Below are positions 42,505 through 53,463 of a stretch of 64,000 nt of DNA, in pieces; position 1 is the first letter of the stretch; every line of letters begins with the position of its first letter. The stretch lies in the NCBI GenBank assembly GCA_025201765.1, contig MU623415.1, forward strand, positions 1-64,000, in the 5' to 3' direction. Under the pieces are notes generated by a model. The model saw only the letters and a list, made by a program, of their open reading frames with translations, was not told the DNA's origin and searched no databases. Source of the stretch: Daldinia sp. FL1419. Lineage: Eukaryota > Ascomycota > Sordariomycetes > Xylariales > Hypoxylaceae. The position numbers and the translations under genes are program-made.

Positions 42505-44861
42505 GTTGAGGCAAGATAGGCGGCTAGGTTCGCGTTGTCAGATGCAACCAGCCGAAGTTGTGCATGCGGGATCGACATGCAAATTTGAACGAGCGTGCAA
42601 CAACATCTATCCTACGACGCACCGGCGAGCTGTCCTGTTCATATAATGCGCGAGAACCAGGGAGGTAAAGCTCTCACCCGCTGTGGGGAAGCAATATGGA
42701 TATCCGGATTTCTGGGGTAAGATCTCCCGCGGGTAATAGATTGAAATACGAGTCGAGACCCGCGGCGAGGAGGGATCGAAGCGCGCCATAGAGGGCGTGA
42801 GCCCACCACCTACGCGGCCGGTTTATTTTGGGGTCGGATGCATATCCGCAGGCAAAGCTTTTCCTCGTTCAGGAACAGCACCGATGCTACGTTGAGGGCC
42901 TCCCTGTTATTAACGTGCCATTCTGCCACTGTTCGTGTTTATTGATGCGTAAATATTTATACGCTAATGAACCCGGCTTTGAGGTCTTCCCCTATAATCT
43001 CGCTGCCGTGCCGGCTATAGGAGCGGCTAAAGTTTGGTTTGTTTGTTTTTCGGTCCTGCAGGTTTTTGGCAGGGCGGCCGGGTCCCCGTTGACTCTCTAT
43101 AGGATCGGATCATACCCTATATGTCAGTTGATAGACGAACTCAATGCCAAGATGTGATCACTGCATACCAAGTCCCATTGTTTATGCAAGAAGGTCGTAT
43201 TCAGGTCAAAAACTTGAAATTTGTCGGTATCGTCTCGATTGATCTCCTTAAGTTCTTGTTGGAGTTCTAAGTAATCATACACTCTTATAGCACTATAGTT
43301 TCTGTATAGTACAATTTGATGTAAGACATTAAAATACCTTCTGACCTATCCAAACATCTCCCTTGCAGGCAGTGCACAGCAAAGAGTATGGAGTTCCTGA
43401 AGAATATCTGGTATAAAGCATAAAGGGTATGCACCGGAAAATTACATTCCACCATTGAGACTTCAGAGTGATATCCACATAAGCCCACGAATCCCGCAAA
43501 GAGCCTTTATTATTACTATAATTAATCTTAAAAGAGTTAAAATTATAAATATACAGCACAAATTAATTTCATTAACATACCACAATTCATATCATGATAA
43601 TCCTAGTGACTGTAGTATAGCATAGCAGCGTCTTCCGTCTTACTCTATACAAGATATACTTGAATAGTATTTAAAGTCATCCGGTTTCGCTACATCACTC
43701 TCAAGGTTGCTTTTATTATCGTGGAGATCAAATACCTAGATTATCTCTGAGATATGATGGCTACCTACAGTTTACGAAGGCACTAACAAAGTTAAGCATA
43801 GAAGAGTTAAGTAACATCTCAAGGGGTCTCTTTCCAAGTTAGCTATTTTTTAACTTTGCTTATTTGCTGTATTAAAACATTCGAGTTATATTTTGCTCTT
43901 TTGAAAATGGAATCCTTCAACGTTAACTGACAAAAAACCATCAAGCAATAGCAGTGGGGAAAAGAGCATATAAAATGCTTCATTGGTAAACCCTTCTGAT
44001 CGTAGTGGAAGAGGACTTGTTGGCTAAGAACCAACTACGGATACGCTGTACGCTGCCTAGATGTGCATTAACTAAGACCGATTCACCAGTGTAAAGACTG
44101 ACTATAACTAGGAGTATTCTGCTAAGTATTAATCATATTAATATGATTCTGCGAGTGATGCACTAGTGGTTAAATCTATAGGAAATAAGGAGTTGTTACC
44201 TTTTTTTCTAGTCACGAAAGAGAATCCCAATCCATAGACACCTACCCACCTCCCTACGAATTGGATCTCGTTGCCTGTTATTACTTCTAGTTTGGCTATC
44301 GCCTGAGTTTGCTACGGGGAAATGGCAGGTAATGTAGATCGCAGGCGATGGATGTAATCTGACTACAACATCAAATGAAGCTTTTTTTTTTTTTGGGTTG
44401 CCAACAGAAGACAGTCCAATTCATCTCTACTCATGACTTGACGGGCGCGGGAAGGAGATCACTATCCACTATCATGATACGGTTATTATTCCATGTCCTT
44501 TTAAGATTATCCTAAGCGAATGGATTAGGTATATCTCATATGCAGCTGTTATTTTTGTTTCCATCTATAATACGTGATTATCAACCAGTATCATTCCAAT
44601 ATTCACAACACCTGCAGTATTTGATGGTCAATAAGCAAATACTTAACAAACTGCATGTGATCCGATTTCTCAATAAGTGACATGTCAATGTGTAATATAG
44701 ACGAGCATAGTTGGCCGTGTACAGATTATGATGTAGGTAGGCTGCGGCTTGACTTCAATTCCTCGCATGACTGGCTACACACAGGTGTAGGCAACGCGAA
44801 TCAACCTGATTAGATTATAATTATCAAAATAAAGAAAAATTGGTTTCCTGCAGACAGTGGC
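42505..44861. other. Intergenic, mostly featureless
   Basis: About 2.4 kb upstream of the GH43 gene. The GH43 promoter should lie in the first 500 bases. ORFs here (42828-43157, 43285-43559, 43843-44034) have no recognisable similarity. A 12-T tract lies near 44381. No repeat element with defined ends seen. Confidence 0.5.
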
Positions 44862-45164
44862 ATGCTCATCCGCCATATATTTATTTCTAATGCTCTCCTC
44901 TATCCAAAGAAGCAAAGCCCTGGTTACTCTACCTTACCATGCAATATTATGGATTCATCCGTGTTTGCTGTTAGCTGCACTATCTTCGCCATCAGCCGGG
45001 TTGCGTTTGGGCTACGTCTCCACTCCAGGATTTTGACGAAAGCCCTTGGTTGGGATGATGGATTCATTCTCGTTGCCGGTGCTTTAGAGATTGCGTTATT
45101 CGCACTCTCGATCTATCGTACGTCTGAGTCCTTGCCTCGGCTGTTTTGCTGCGGAGTACTATAG
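44862..45164 (+). pseudogene. Fragment of SAT4/rhodopsin-like (PTH11-type) membrane protein
   Basis: The ORF encodes VSCTIFAISRVAFGLRLHSR then ILTKALGWDDGFILVAGALE, the second and third helices of the fungal SAT4/rhodopsin-like domain (GWDD is its hallmark). Family proteins run 300-400 residues with seven helices; here only about the first 85 residues are present. After ALSIY the frame closes into unrelated sequence. A donor-like GTACGT follows at about 45119, but no continuing exon with the expected HxG..H or NxxAD motifs was found within 1.5 kb. Best read as a truncated relic. Confidence 0.55.
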
Positions 45165-46929
45165 CTTGAGATATAACTGCTGAAGAGGTCTCAATAAAAC
45201 CATCCTCTAATATTTCTGATCCCTATATTCAGCTTACAGCCGTTATTACCGTCTTCCTTAGCTCCGGCTCCTAGTGTAGGAAGAATTCTGCTGCCAAGTC
45301 TTTAGACTGTATCCGGGGCTACGCTAAGAACAGGGTATTAATATTATCACTTCTTGAAGCAATGACCCTGCCGGAATTCGAAACACAAGACGAGATAGTG
45401 ATACTTAACCTAATAACTCAGTGCCAAATATTAATGCATAAATTCCAACTGCCTATTCTAAGGGGATTCGATGCTTTTACTCCCTATCATCCTCACGCAA
45501 AGGGGCATTTTTGACTAAAAGGTACGATACGTTGGTTGCCTGGCTGTCATCCCGACTTCACTCCAAGATAACACTAATCTAAGAGAAGTTAGGAGACTGA
45601 TGTAAATAACCCACTCCGTGAGCCTTAATGATTCCATCCCCTTTAGGTAAGCGTGTTACTTGGTTCCTACCGTCCGTAACCCGAGTTGCTGAACCGAACC
45701 AAGTCCGAAATCCCGGGACTACTATCTCTTCGAATTTATACTAATTCTTGGCTTACATGTCAGGGCGTAATATCAGGATGATAAGGAAAAAACGCGTTGT
45801 TGCGACTGCTGTTACCAAAAGGAACACGAGGTTGATGCAACCGCCAGGGATTTTCCTATATCTGAATTGGCTTTAGATAAGCTCTAAGATCTATGGCCTC
45901 GGTACGATACCGAGACAATCTACGGTTGCTATATCATTTTGTGTTGGATCCCATGAACCGAACGGACGATATACGATATTCGGATCGGAATAGTCCCACT
46001 ATTGCCTGAATCGAAAAAGCTATAAGGAGCTGATTAATGATCTCTAGATCGATCTGTGCCGTAATGGTAAATGCGGATTCAGATATGACACGAAGAGACG
46101 TGTTGAAATTTATAATATAGTTGTGCTCAAGATAATGATATAATCGCCACTGTCGTAAACCCTACCTCATAACTTACCAATCTCACTAACGGACCTTGAC
46201 CCTTGTCTTATAATATTTGAACCTCACGTGGTAGTTCAATGCACCCCTGATGCAAGGGTCATCCCGATTTAGTCTCCCTTTAGAGCTACGCTACTACATA
46301 GTACTTGGGTAGCATGGAATGAAACCTGCTTCTTTCTGAAGGCCATGCACTACTAGTGGGCGGTTATATCTGAAAGCGTATCGTGTCCCCTTAGTCGCCA
46401 ATCCAAGAACGGAAAACCCCCCCATTCATCAACCAGGCAGACCAATAAGAACGATCATGCCGGCACATTTATAACGCTAAGCTTTTTTCCAGTATGCTGG
46501 ACTTCGAGAAGCACTAATACGCTTAAAATGGATCCAGTCGTTCCGAGTCCACAATGTCAGGCAAGAAGTCTGGAGAACTTACCACGCCATGCAACGGTCT
46601 CGGCGCTGAGGCGGCATTCGCTGAGCAAGCTGAATCCAAAATCAGGCGATGACAACAATTCCTGAATCCTGATAAACCACCCGGTTGAACGGGTCGAGTG
46701 GGACTACCTTTACTTTCCTTGCTACGCCGCAAATCTCATATCGCTTCCCCATTAACTACGGCAACAATTATAACAAGGATATTAACCTAGATTCTTTCAT
46801 AATATACACTAACACGGACTTCTGAGATTCTATACAATTTGTCTTATGGGGACAGCGTTCAAGTGAGAATTGGACAACAGTCCGGCGGTTCTAAGGCCAT
46901 TATACGATCAAAACGCGACACTAGTTGCG
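45165..46929. other. Intergenic, possibly degenerate
   Basis: About 1.8 kb between the SAT4 fragment and the alpha/beta hydrolase. It contains no long ORF and no recognisable domain, although it may contain the mutated remainder of the SAT4 gene. No terminal repeats seen. Confidence 0.5.
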
Positions 46930-47904
46930 ATGCGCAGGGTCACATCTTCGGCAACTACCACCAGTAGTTGGCGGAGCAGAGACGCTACGTTGCCGATAGG
47001 TAGCAGAACGATGTCTACCAGTAGCTGGACTACAGCGAGCGTCTCGGACGTTGGAAGCAATGAGGGTCTGTTCTTTACCTCGCTCAATCCACTTGCGCCT
47101 ATCACGGTTGTAATGCTACACGTCTTGTTGAGCTCTCATCTTGAGTGGCAACATTGTTGGCCCAAGCTCTCCGAGTACCACCTTCTCATACCCGATTTAC
47201 CGCAACACTCTCGCTCACGCCATATTGGACCTTTCTCTTTCGCTTTGGCGGCCGATCTCGTAGCGCAAATAATCCGAGACCATGCTCACGATGGAAGGGC
47301 ACATCTCGTTGGACTGTCGACGGGAGGATTTGTGGCAATGGAAATAATAAAACGACATCCAGACGTCGTTTTAAGCGCTTTCTTATCAGGCGCCACGCCG
47401 GTTAACGATTTATGGAAGAGTATAAACTCTCAGCCGAAAGTTGCCCATCTAGGGCTGTCGGTACTACTACACAGCCCAAGAAGCTGGCTTCTCAAGGCAA
47501 CAGGGTGGGCACCGGACTATCAAAACGACGAGCTCGTAAAGGAAATAAAGCGAAATAATAGTTCGCGACTATTTGAAGCAGGCGCTCGCGAAACGGGGAG
47601 CTGGAGCAGAACTGACATGGTGGAAGTTGGGAAGAAAGATAAGAGAATTGCTCTAGTTGCCGCAGGCAAGCAGGATAACGTCGAGGGCATGCGAGAAATG
47701 GGTCAATTATTGGAGTCGTTGGGAACAAACGATGGAAGAGGATCACGCGCATTTATAGTAAGAGATGCTATTCATGCATGGAATCTACAGGACCCTTTAC
47801 TATTTGCTAAAGGAATACGAGCGTGGATCGAAAGAGCACCACTACCAGTAAAATTTGAACCACTCGAGTCGGAACTTCTATTACAAGCCGGCGACGTGGT
47901 ATGA
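46930..47904 (+). CDS. Alpha/beta hydrolase, unusual oxyanion segment
   Basis: The ORF reads from 46870, but TTG is its first possible codon; the first ATG is at 46930, giving 324 residues. The alpha/beta hydrolase fold is clear: ITVVMLHVLLSSHLEWQHCW (about 58-77), LLIPDLPQHSRS, nucleophile elbow GLSTGG with Ser130, acid in AGKQDN (Asp249) and base in AIHAWN (His282). The usual HG after the first strand is HV here (His64), so the oxyanion hole is altered. The first about 50 residues are Ser/Thr-rich and unlike the family. The triad is intact, so activity is likely but not certain. Substrate unknown; no signal peptide seen. Confidence 0.78.
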   Translation: MRRVTSSATTTSSWRSRDATLPIGSRTMSTSSWTTASVSDVGSNEGLFFTSLNPLAPITVVMLHVLLSSHLEWQHCWPKLSEYHLLIPDLPQHSRSRHIGPFSFALAADLVAQIIRDHAHDGRAHLVGLSTGGFVAMEIIKRHPDVVLSAFLSGATPVNDLWKSINSQPKVAHLGLSVLLHSPRSWLLKATGWAPDYQNDELVKEIKRNNSSRLFEAGARETGSWSRTDMVEVGKKDKRIALVAAGKQDNVEGMREMGQLLESLGTNDGRGSRAFIVRDAIHAWNLQDPLLFAKGIRAWIERAPLPVKFEPLESELLLQAGDVV

Positions 47905-49729
47905 AAGATGAAGATGCTGTTGGAAGCGGGAATCGTATCCCAGTGCCAAAATCACCTAACCCAGGCGGCACTGACCTAGTACTTTCTGTTTAGAATTAGG
48001 ATCTTACCTGAAAAATGTGTTTGGTCTGACTCTAATCAGCCTCACCCAAGAAGCCAAACTCCGAGCTGATGTTTCTGAAAAACGAATAGGTCTCAGGGGA
48101 GAGAAAAAGCAATCTTACAGTACAATGAATAGACGAATTGCAAGATGAATTGAAGTTATTCAAACCTCACGTCGGTATATATCTGGGGTGTATGATTGTT
48201 ATTTAAAGTTAAATTCTTCAGTAATATGTTTAGTTCATCGGTAACGTATAACCTTTCGAAGATATTCAGGGGCTATTCGACGCCCCAGCTCAATTGACGT
48301 TATGATTAACTAGGTACTTAGAGAATTCTATTACTTCCTAAATCATAAATTGCCCCAAATATTACTTTAATCCAAATCAAGGGTTGCAAACGTGTAAATA
48401 GAAACAAAAGTACGTACCAAAACTAGCTAAAATCGTGTTTCTTCAGGTCACGATGATTTTTGGTGTTTTGGGTGGGTACGCATCCCAGTACGCAATGAAT
48501 TAGACCAATCAGATCTGAGGGATTTTACACCCGAACTTTTACCGATATCAATAAGATCAATGCCTCAAACCGGGATGATGATATGTCCGGGAAAGCCTCA
48601 AATTCAAGGAAGCCCGACCTAGCCTATACCTATCGGGTCAGATCATGAAGCGGAAAGGGGTATAACTGGCTAGAATATCAAGATAATTACTTTTAATTAA
48701 CTAAATGATTAGTAGAGACTTATCCCACATATTATAATAGAGAAGCATATTAGTCTAGAATTATATAATTCATATCAAAACCAAACGCCCGAGGGACATT
48801 CGAAATATTTTCCATATTATATGTGACTGAGGCTAAGAACCGGTTGACGCGTGGTTTTTCAGAAAGTCATTAAAGGATATGCGTGTGGAGGAGTCAGTCT
48901 CTAAGGGGTTACAAGGGTGAATATATATAGAACGAGCAGAAAACATACCTATATACTTATAGTATAACCTAGGTATGTATATTAGGTACACATTGAATCG
49001 CTCTTGCGTAGGCTATATTTATATGCACCATATGGATAGGTTATTTGAAAGATGGGTGCTCAAACATGTAAATGTTATCATTATCATAGAAGACAATGGC
49101 CTTAGAGCTGGAAGTAGTAACTACCTAGATGGTAGGTAGGTAGTTAATACTGTAAAACCTGCAATTGCAAAACTAATAGTCTAATTCTTCTAGGGTTAAT
49201 TAGAATTGGTATATTAAGGAGCTAAAATACGGAAAACGTACGTGCTTCGTTGGCGACCCAGGCCAAGCTATTAATTGACCTGGCGGACTTGCTGGCCTCT
49301 AGATTTCTTGACCGCGAAAGAAGTCAAAGATAAGCAACTATGATTGAACCATCGCGCATTCAAACTATTTCCTGATGGTCATTTTGAGGGATCTAAATAT
49401 AGAAGGCAATGAAAATTTAGGTAGTCTTCCTATCTGTTGACATGCCGGCCGGGTGCCTGTTATCAATAATTATTGCTCAGTTTGTACCACAACAATACGG
49501 TTTAGAAAATTCACTACAAATTAATTTTTAACCTTTATTAAATTCCCATATTATTAGTGAATAGGTACCTACCTAGCCATAGAACAAAGGGCTACACCCC
49601 TGACTACCTATTTGTTCAGAAACATAAGTACATAAATATTTTTGCAAGAACAAAGACACGCCATTAATAATCATCTAATCAACAAACCCCAATCCCTTAA
49701 CACTGGATTCATCGACTACGATAGCACAA
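47905..49729. other. Intergenic, no gene found
   Basis: About 1.8 kb. It has palindromic-family motifs near 48959-48990, 49123-49145 and 49562-49577. No ORF above chance. It contains the promoter of the zinc-ribbon gene. Confidence 0.5.
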
Positions 49730-50238
49730 ATGAGTGAACCGGATAGCCCTGAGTCTCAGAGTGGAGCATGGAAATTTGCTCTTGATCTTCTAAAATTCTA
49801 TTACGAGCGAGGACTCTACGATTTTTTGGACAAACCCCCACAAACCACCACGTACACACCGCCACCTGAATCCATTGACGAATCCATTGATGAGCCAATA
49901 ATACCTACTATTTACTTGTCAACCGCAGAAACTACCGATCAATCCTCAGTCATGATCTCATCATCGCAGGGCAGCTCCACTGACAACACCTCCAGTTCAG
50001 CTGGCGGCTCATCTGGCGTTGGGACTTCTGTTGGTACAGGCCAAGCCCCCTCCATTGCAAATTTCATGGTACGTAGCCTATTTTAATATATACCTACCTA
50101 CCCAGTAGTGATCCTCCTAGCTAATCGCTCTAACAACAGCCCTCAGGCAAGCGTTGCCCCGAATGCGGCAAGAAGGGTACCGTAGTGTGGGTGTTCCCGG
50201 GGCGTGACTGCCCGTACTGCTATACTTATGTCTCATAG
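49730..50238 (+). CDS. Small protein with C-terminal zinc-ribbon motif
   Basis: Two exons, 49730-50068 and 50140-50238, with a 71-bp intron; 145 residues. The N-terminal part has a short helical segment (AWKFALDLLKFYYERGLYDF, 13-32), then a Thr/Ser/Gly-rich disordered linker (45-105). The second exon encodes KRCPECGKKGTVVWVFPGRD then CPYCYTYVS, a four-cysteine zinc ribbon (CxxC-x15-CxxC). The splice junction (NFM|PSGKRC) preserves frame. It is not a family I can name. The design (amphipathic N-terminus, flexible linker, zinc ribbon) suggests a binding module, not an enzyme. Confidence 0.68.
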
Positions 50239-51403
50239 AGTACCTTATAGAGCACCTCATAGAGTAGCAACGGGAATACATTATAGCTAGAGCTTTATAG
50301 CTGCGTATTAGGTATCTGGGTACCAGCTAAACTTGTTCCGGTCATACTCAAGCTGTCTTCCTTATACTTAACAATAAAGGCGTAGCGTGAAAGAAAGGCT
50401 ATGGATTTACTTGTGATTTGCTGTTGAATGTTGAGAGTAGCCCTTAGATAAACAAAGAATAACGGTGTAAATTATTCTTGTCCAACTTTTGGTTTAGGAG
50501 TTGGTTATGATTTAACGATTTCGACCACCTTTCTTTTCTCTTTCTAGTGCGCGGAATACCTACCTAGGTAGGTACATAGGCACAAATTGGTCAAGGGGTT
50601 AAACCCCCTTTTAGACTACCGACATTGCCTTAGACTTGCTATCGCCATGTATTTGGACGCTCCTTGTGCGATTTTAGCACAAAATGAGCTGTAAAACAAA
50701 GAACTTTCTACAAACCGCTGTGTTCATCCACTAGCCACTACTTGTAAGGGCGAGGCAGGCCACCCCCTGATGTGTCTATAATAGTCAAAGGAATTCATTA
50801 GAAATTTTCTACACGAATGCATTTTCTTAATTTGTGTGGAAAATGCGTAGATACAGCGGAATGGTACCGTTGACATCATCGGCCCATGGCGACTCGTAGA
50901 CGGAGAGTAGTAAGTATGTAGATAGGGGCTAGATGTGTGGCTGGAAGCACAAGCATACCGCGCTTAGTTCGAGGCTTAACATATGAACTCTGTTGTTTAG
51001 CCTTATTTGGATTATAATACACGCTGCCTCATGCACATATAGGTAACGGACATTGAGGGTCCAGGTATGGCTCCTCAATATCCCTATCACCTTACATTAA
51101 GAATATCACGTCAGGGGGTGACAGTGTTTCTTGGGTAATAAAGTTTTAAGATTCCCTAGATTGGACATCTCGAGAGACCGGTTTATGAAATTGGTCGTGA
51201 AAGAGGGCCGTGGTGATTACTGTGTTACCGGATGTTGGGTAGCCGGAACATATAATCTCGTGCGTTTGGTATTTGGATACCGTCTTACGATAATTGACTT
51301 ACCAAGTAATCTTCCTGGCATTATACTGCTTATGCCTATCCACTACCATTGATATAATATTATTTCTGTTTAGTAAAATGGGTAAGCGAAGATCACCCTT
51401 GAA
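50239..51403. other. Intergenic with palindromic repeat
   Basis: About 1.2 kb, 3' flank of the zinc-ribbon gene and of the PTR2 gene. The perfect 18-bp palindrome at 50557-50574 is the main feature. No ORF supported. Confidence 0.5.
50557..50574. repeat. Perfect 18-bp palindrome TACCTACCTAGGTAGGTA
   Basis: Reads identically on both strands. Member of the dispersed palindromic family. Confidence 0.9.
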
Positions 51404-53463
51404 CTACGGAGCCTTATCCAATCCCTGAGCATGTCGGATTTTCTCCTGCTCTACTTGAGCCGCCTCAATAGCAGCGAAGTCCGCATCCTGGTTTTGACTT
51501 CCCTGGAACAGACTATCAGGCAGAGCATTGAGAGCTTCCTCCTCTCGATCCAAGTCTGCAAAATTGTACCAAAATCCGATGCCACCGAGGGCCGAAATGA
51601 TAGCGATCGTCATATATAGCCATACGAGGTAAGGGTCGGTAGCGAGTGGGACGAAGGCCTGACCAATTGCGGACGCAAAAGCTTGAGAAAACCAGAAGAT
51701 ACCGGTAACGAAACCTCGCATATTCTTCGGCGCCTTGGTGAAAGCGTACTCGAGACCAGTAATCGAGGAGCAAATTTCAGCGAGTGCCAAAATGACATAT
51801 GCAGGAGTTTGGATCCAGACCGATAGGGGAGGTTTATAATCATACTCTGAAGCGCTGGCTGAAAGTCCGAGATGCTCTCTGCAGTCATCAACATATCCGT
51901 AACCGTCTACCGGTCTGCATGGAGACTGCATATAGATATAGTGCTGAATAATAGCAGCGACTGTCATCGCCAGAGTGCCGAGGGCAAAGCCAGTGGTGAT
52001 TTTCTTAATAGGCGTAAAATGGATACCAACGCGTCTCATGGCGGGGTAAATTATTTTGTCGCTGATGGGGATGAAGATCAACAGGGCAAAAGGGTCGAGG
52101 TTGGAAACCACGTCGTTCGGTACACCACCAAGATGCATTGTTGCAGCTTGGGAAACAAGGTTATTGTTTAATTGGTTGTAGGAAAGCCAGTAGATAGGAT
52201 ACCAAACGAAAACACTGCAGGCCTTGAAACCACGGCGTACCTCGTCTACCCAGTGGTCATCGAAGGTCATCCAGGCAGGGCGCTCGGACTCAGGTATTTT
52301 GCTTGGCTTAACCCTCTCAAAGAATCCGGGCGCCCGAATGTTCTTGATGGTGGTAATAGGGTTGAAAGACCATCGGCCCTTCATTGATAAACCTACCAAG
52401 GCGATGGCTTTGCTAAGAACGGAACCCGTTGGTGGATGGCGGACGTATTTGGTTTTAAAAGCTACCAAGACAATAGGACAGAGAATGAAGAGGCCCGTAG
52501 GTAAAACAAAGGAAAGCCAGAACCCAACGTACTTCTCGGCATACACCATTGTGATAGACCCAACCAACGAACCGACATTGATAAAAAAGTAGTAGCGCAT
52601 GTAAATGATGGAGATTGTCAAAATGGGATCGACTACGACGCGCTCACCACTTTTCAATGTCTTAACGATAGCTCTCGGCTGCGTACTTTCGTATTGTTCA
52701 GCAATCATAGGGGAGATGTTAGCTTTGAACAGACCAACACCGATGCCGAAGAAGATCAAGCCGACAGAGAAGCAGCCAAGTGCGCCTTTGGGGTTAGCGA
52801 TAACTGGTGGCAACGCCGAGATGATGAGGATGATATGACCAAACAGAGCTACAGCGACGGCAACGTGAATGGTCTTGTATTTTCCCCAATACGTATCGGC
52901 TAACCAACCGCCTGTAATACAAGAGTTTAACTTTAGTTGCAGATGTTCTCTTCAGAAGAAGTTTACTTACCAAGTAAAGGCATTAGATAAGACCAGAAAG
53001 AGTTAAACAGCACCAAACCGGTCGAAGCTTGCTGGCCCTGATCGAGCGCGCCAGCTTGTAGGTCCGTGCCGCCGGCTCCAGTAGTAGATCCCGTGGGGAG
53101 GGGTTGAGAAATGAAGTTGACGACTATTCAATAATTGATTAGATCCGGGAAACGAATTGGAAATACAAAATCGTTAAACGTACAAACAGCAGTAGTTCCA
53201 TAGTAAGCGAATCGTTCGCATAGCTCGATGAAAGCAATAGTGTAGATAATCAGGTTAATAGGACCCTTGACGCGTCGTAGAGTATCGAGCTCTTCTTTTG
53301 TGGGATATTCCTCGCCGTTGGGTCCCCGGAGACGATTTTCTACATCTGAACCTGGTCCCGAGCTGGCCGGTTTGAGATCGGACACATGCGCAGCTTTTTC
53401 TTCGACAATAGGAGGGTTTTCGTGGGCGACCTCGACGCCGTCGCTAGTCGTGTCGTTCCCCAT
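51404..53463 (-). CDS. ptr2: PTR2-family proton-coupled di/tripeptide transporter
   Basis: Three exons, 53463-53184, 53123-52971 and 52911-51404, with introns of 60 and 59 bp; 646 residues. It imports di- and tripeptides with protons across the plasma membrane. The first 75 residues are hydrophilic, then the POT/PTR signature ELCERFAYYGTTAVFVNF (ExxERF) forms helix 1. LLGGWLADTYWGKYKTI (intron 2 lies inside), FKANISPMIAEQY and the second PTR signature YFFINVGSLVGSI follow, then a large loop and about 12 helices in total. The C-terminal Gln/Glu-rich tail is cytosolic. Splice junctions restore conserved sequence. ATG at 53463 follows a short Met-Met context and precedes an acidic tail typical of Ptr2. 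Confidence 0.95.
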
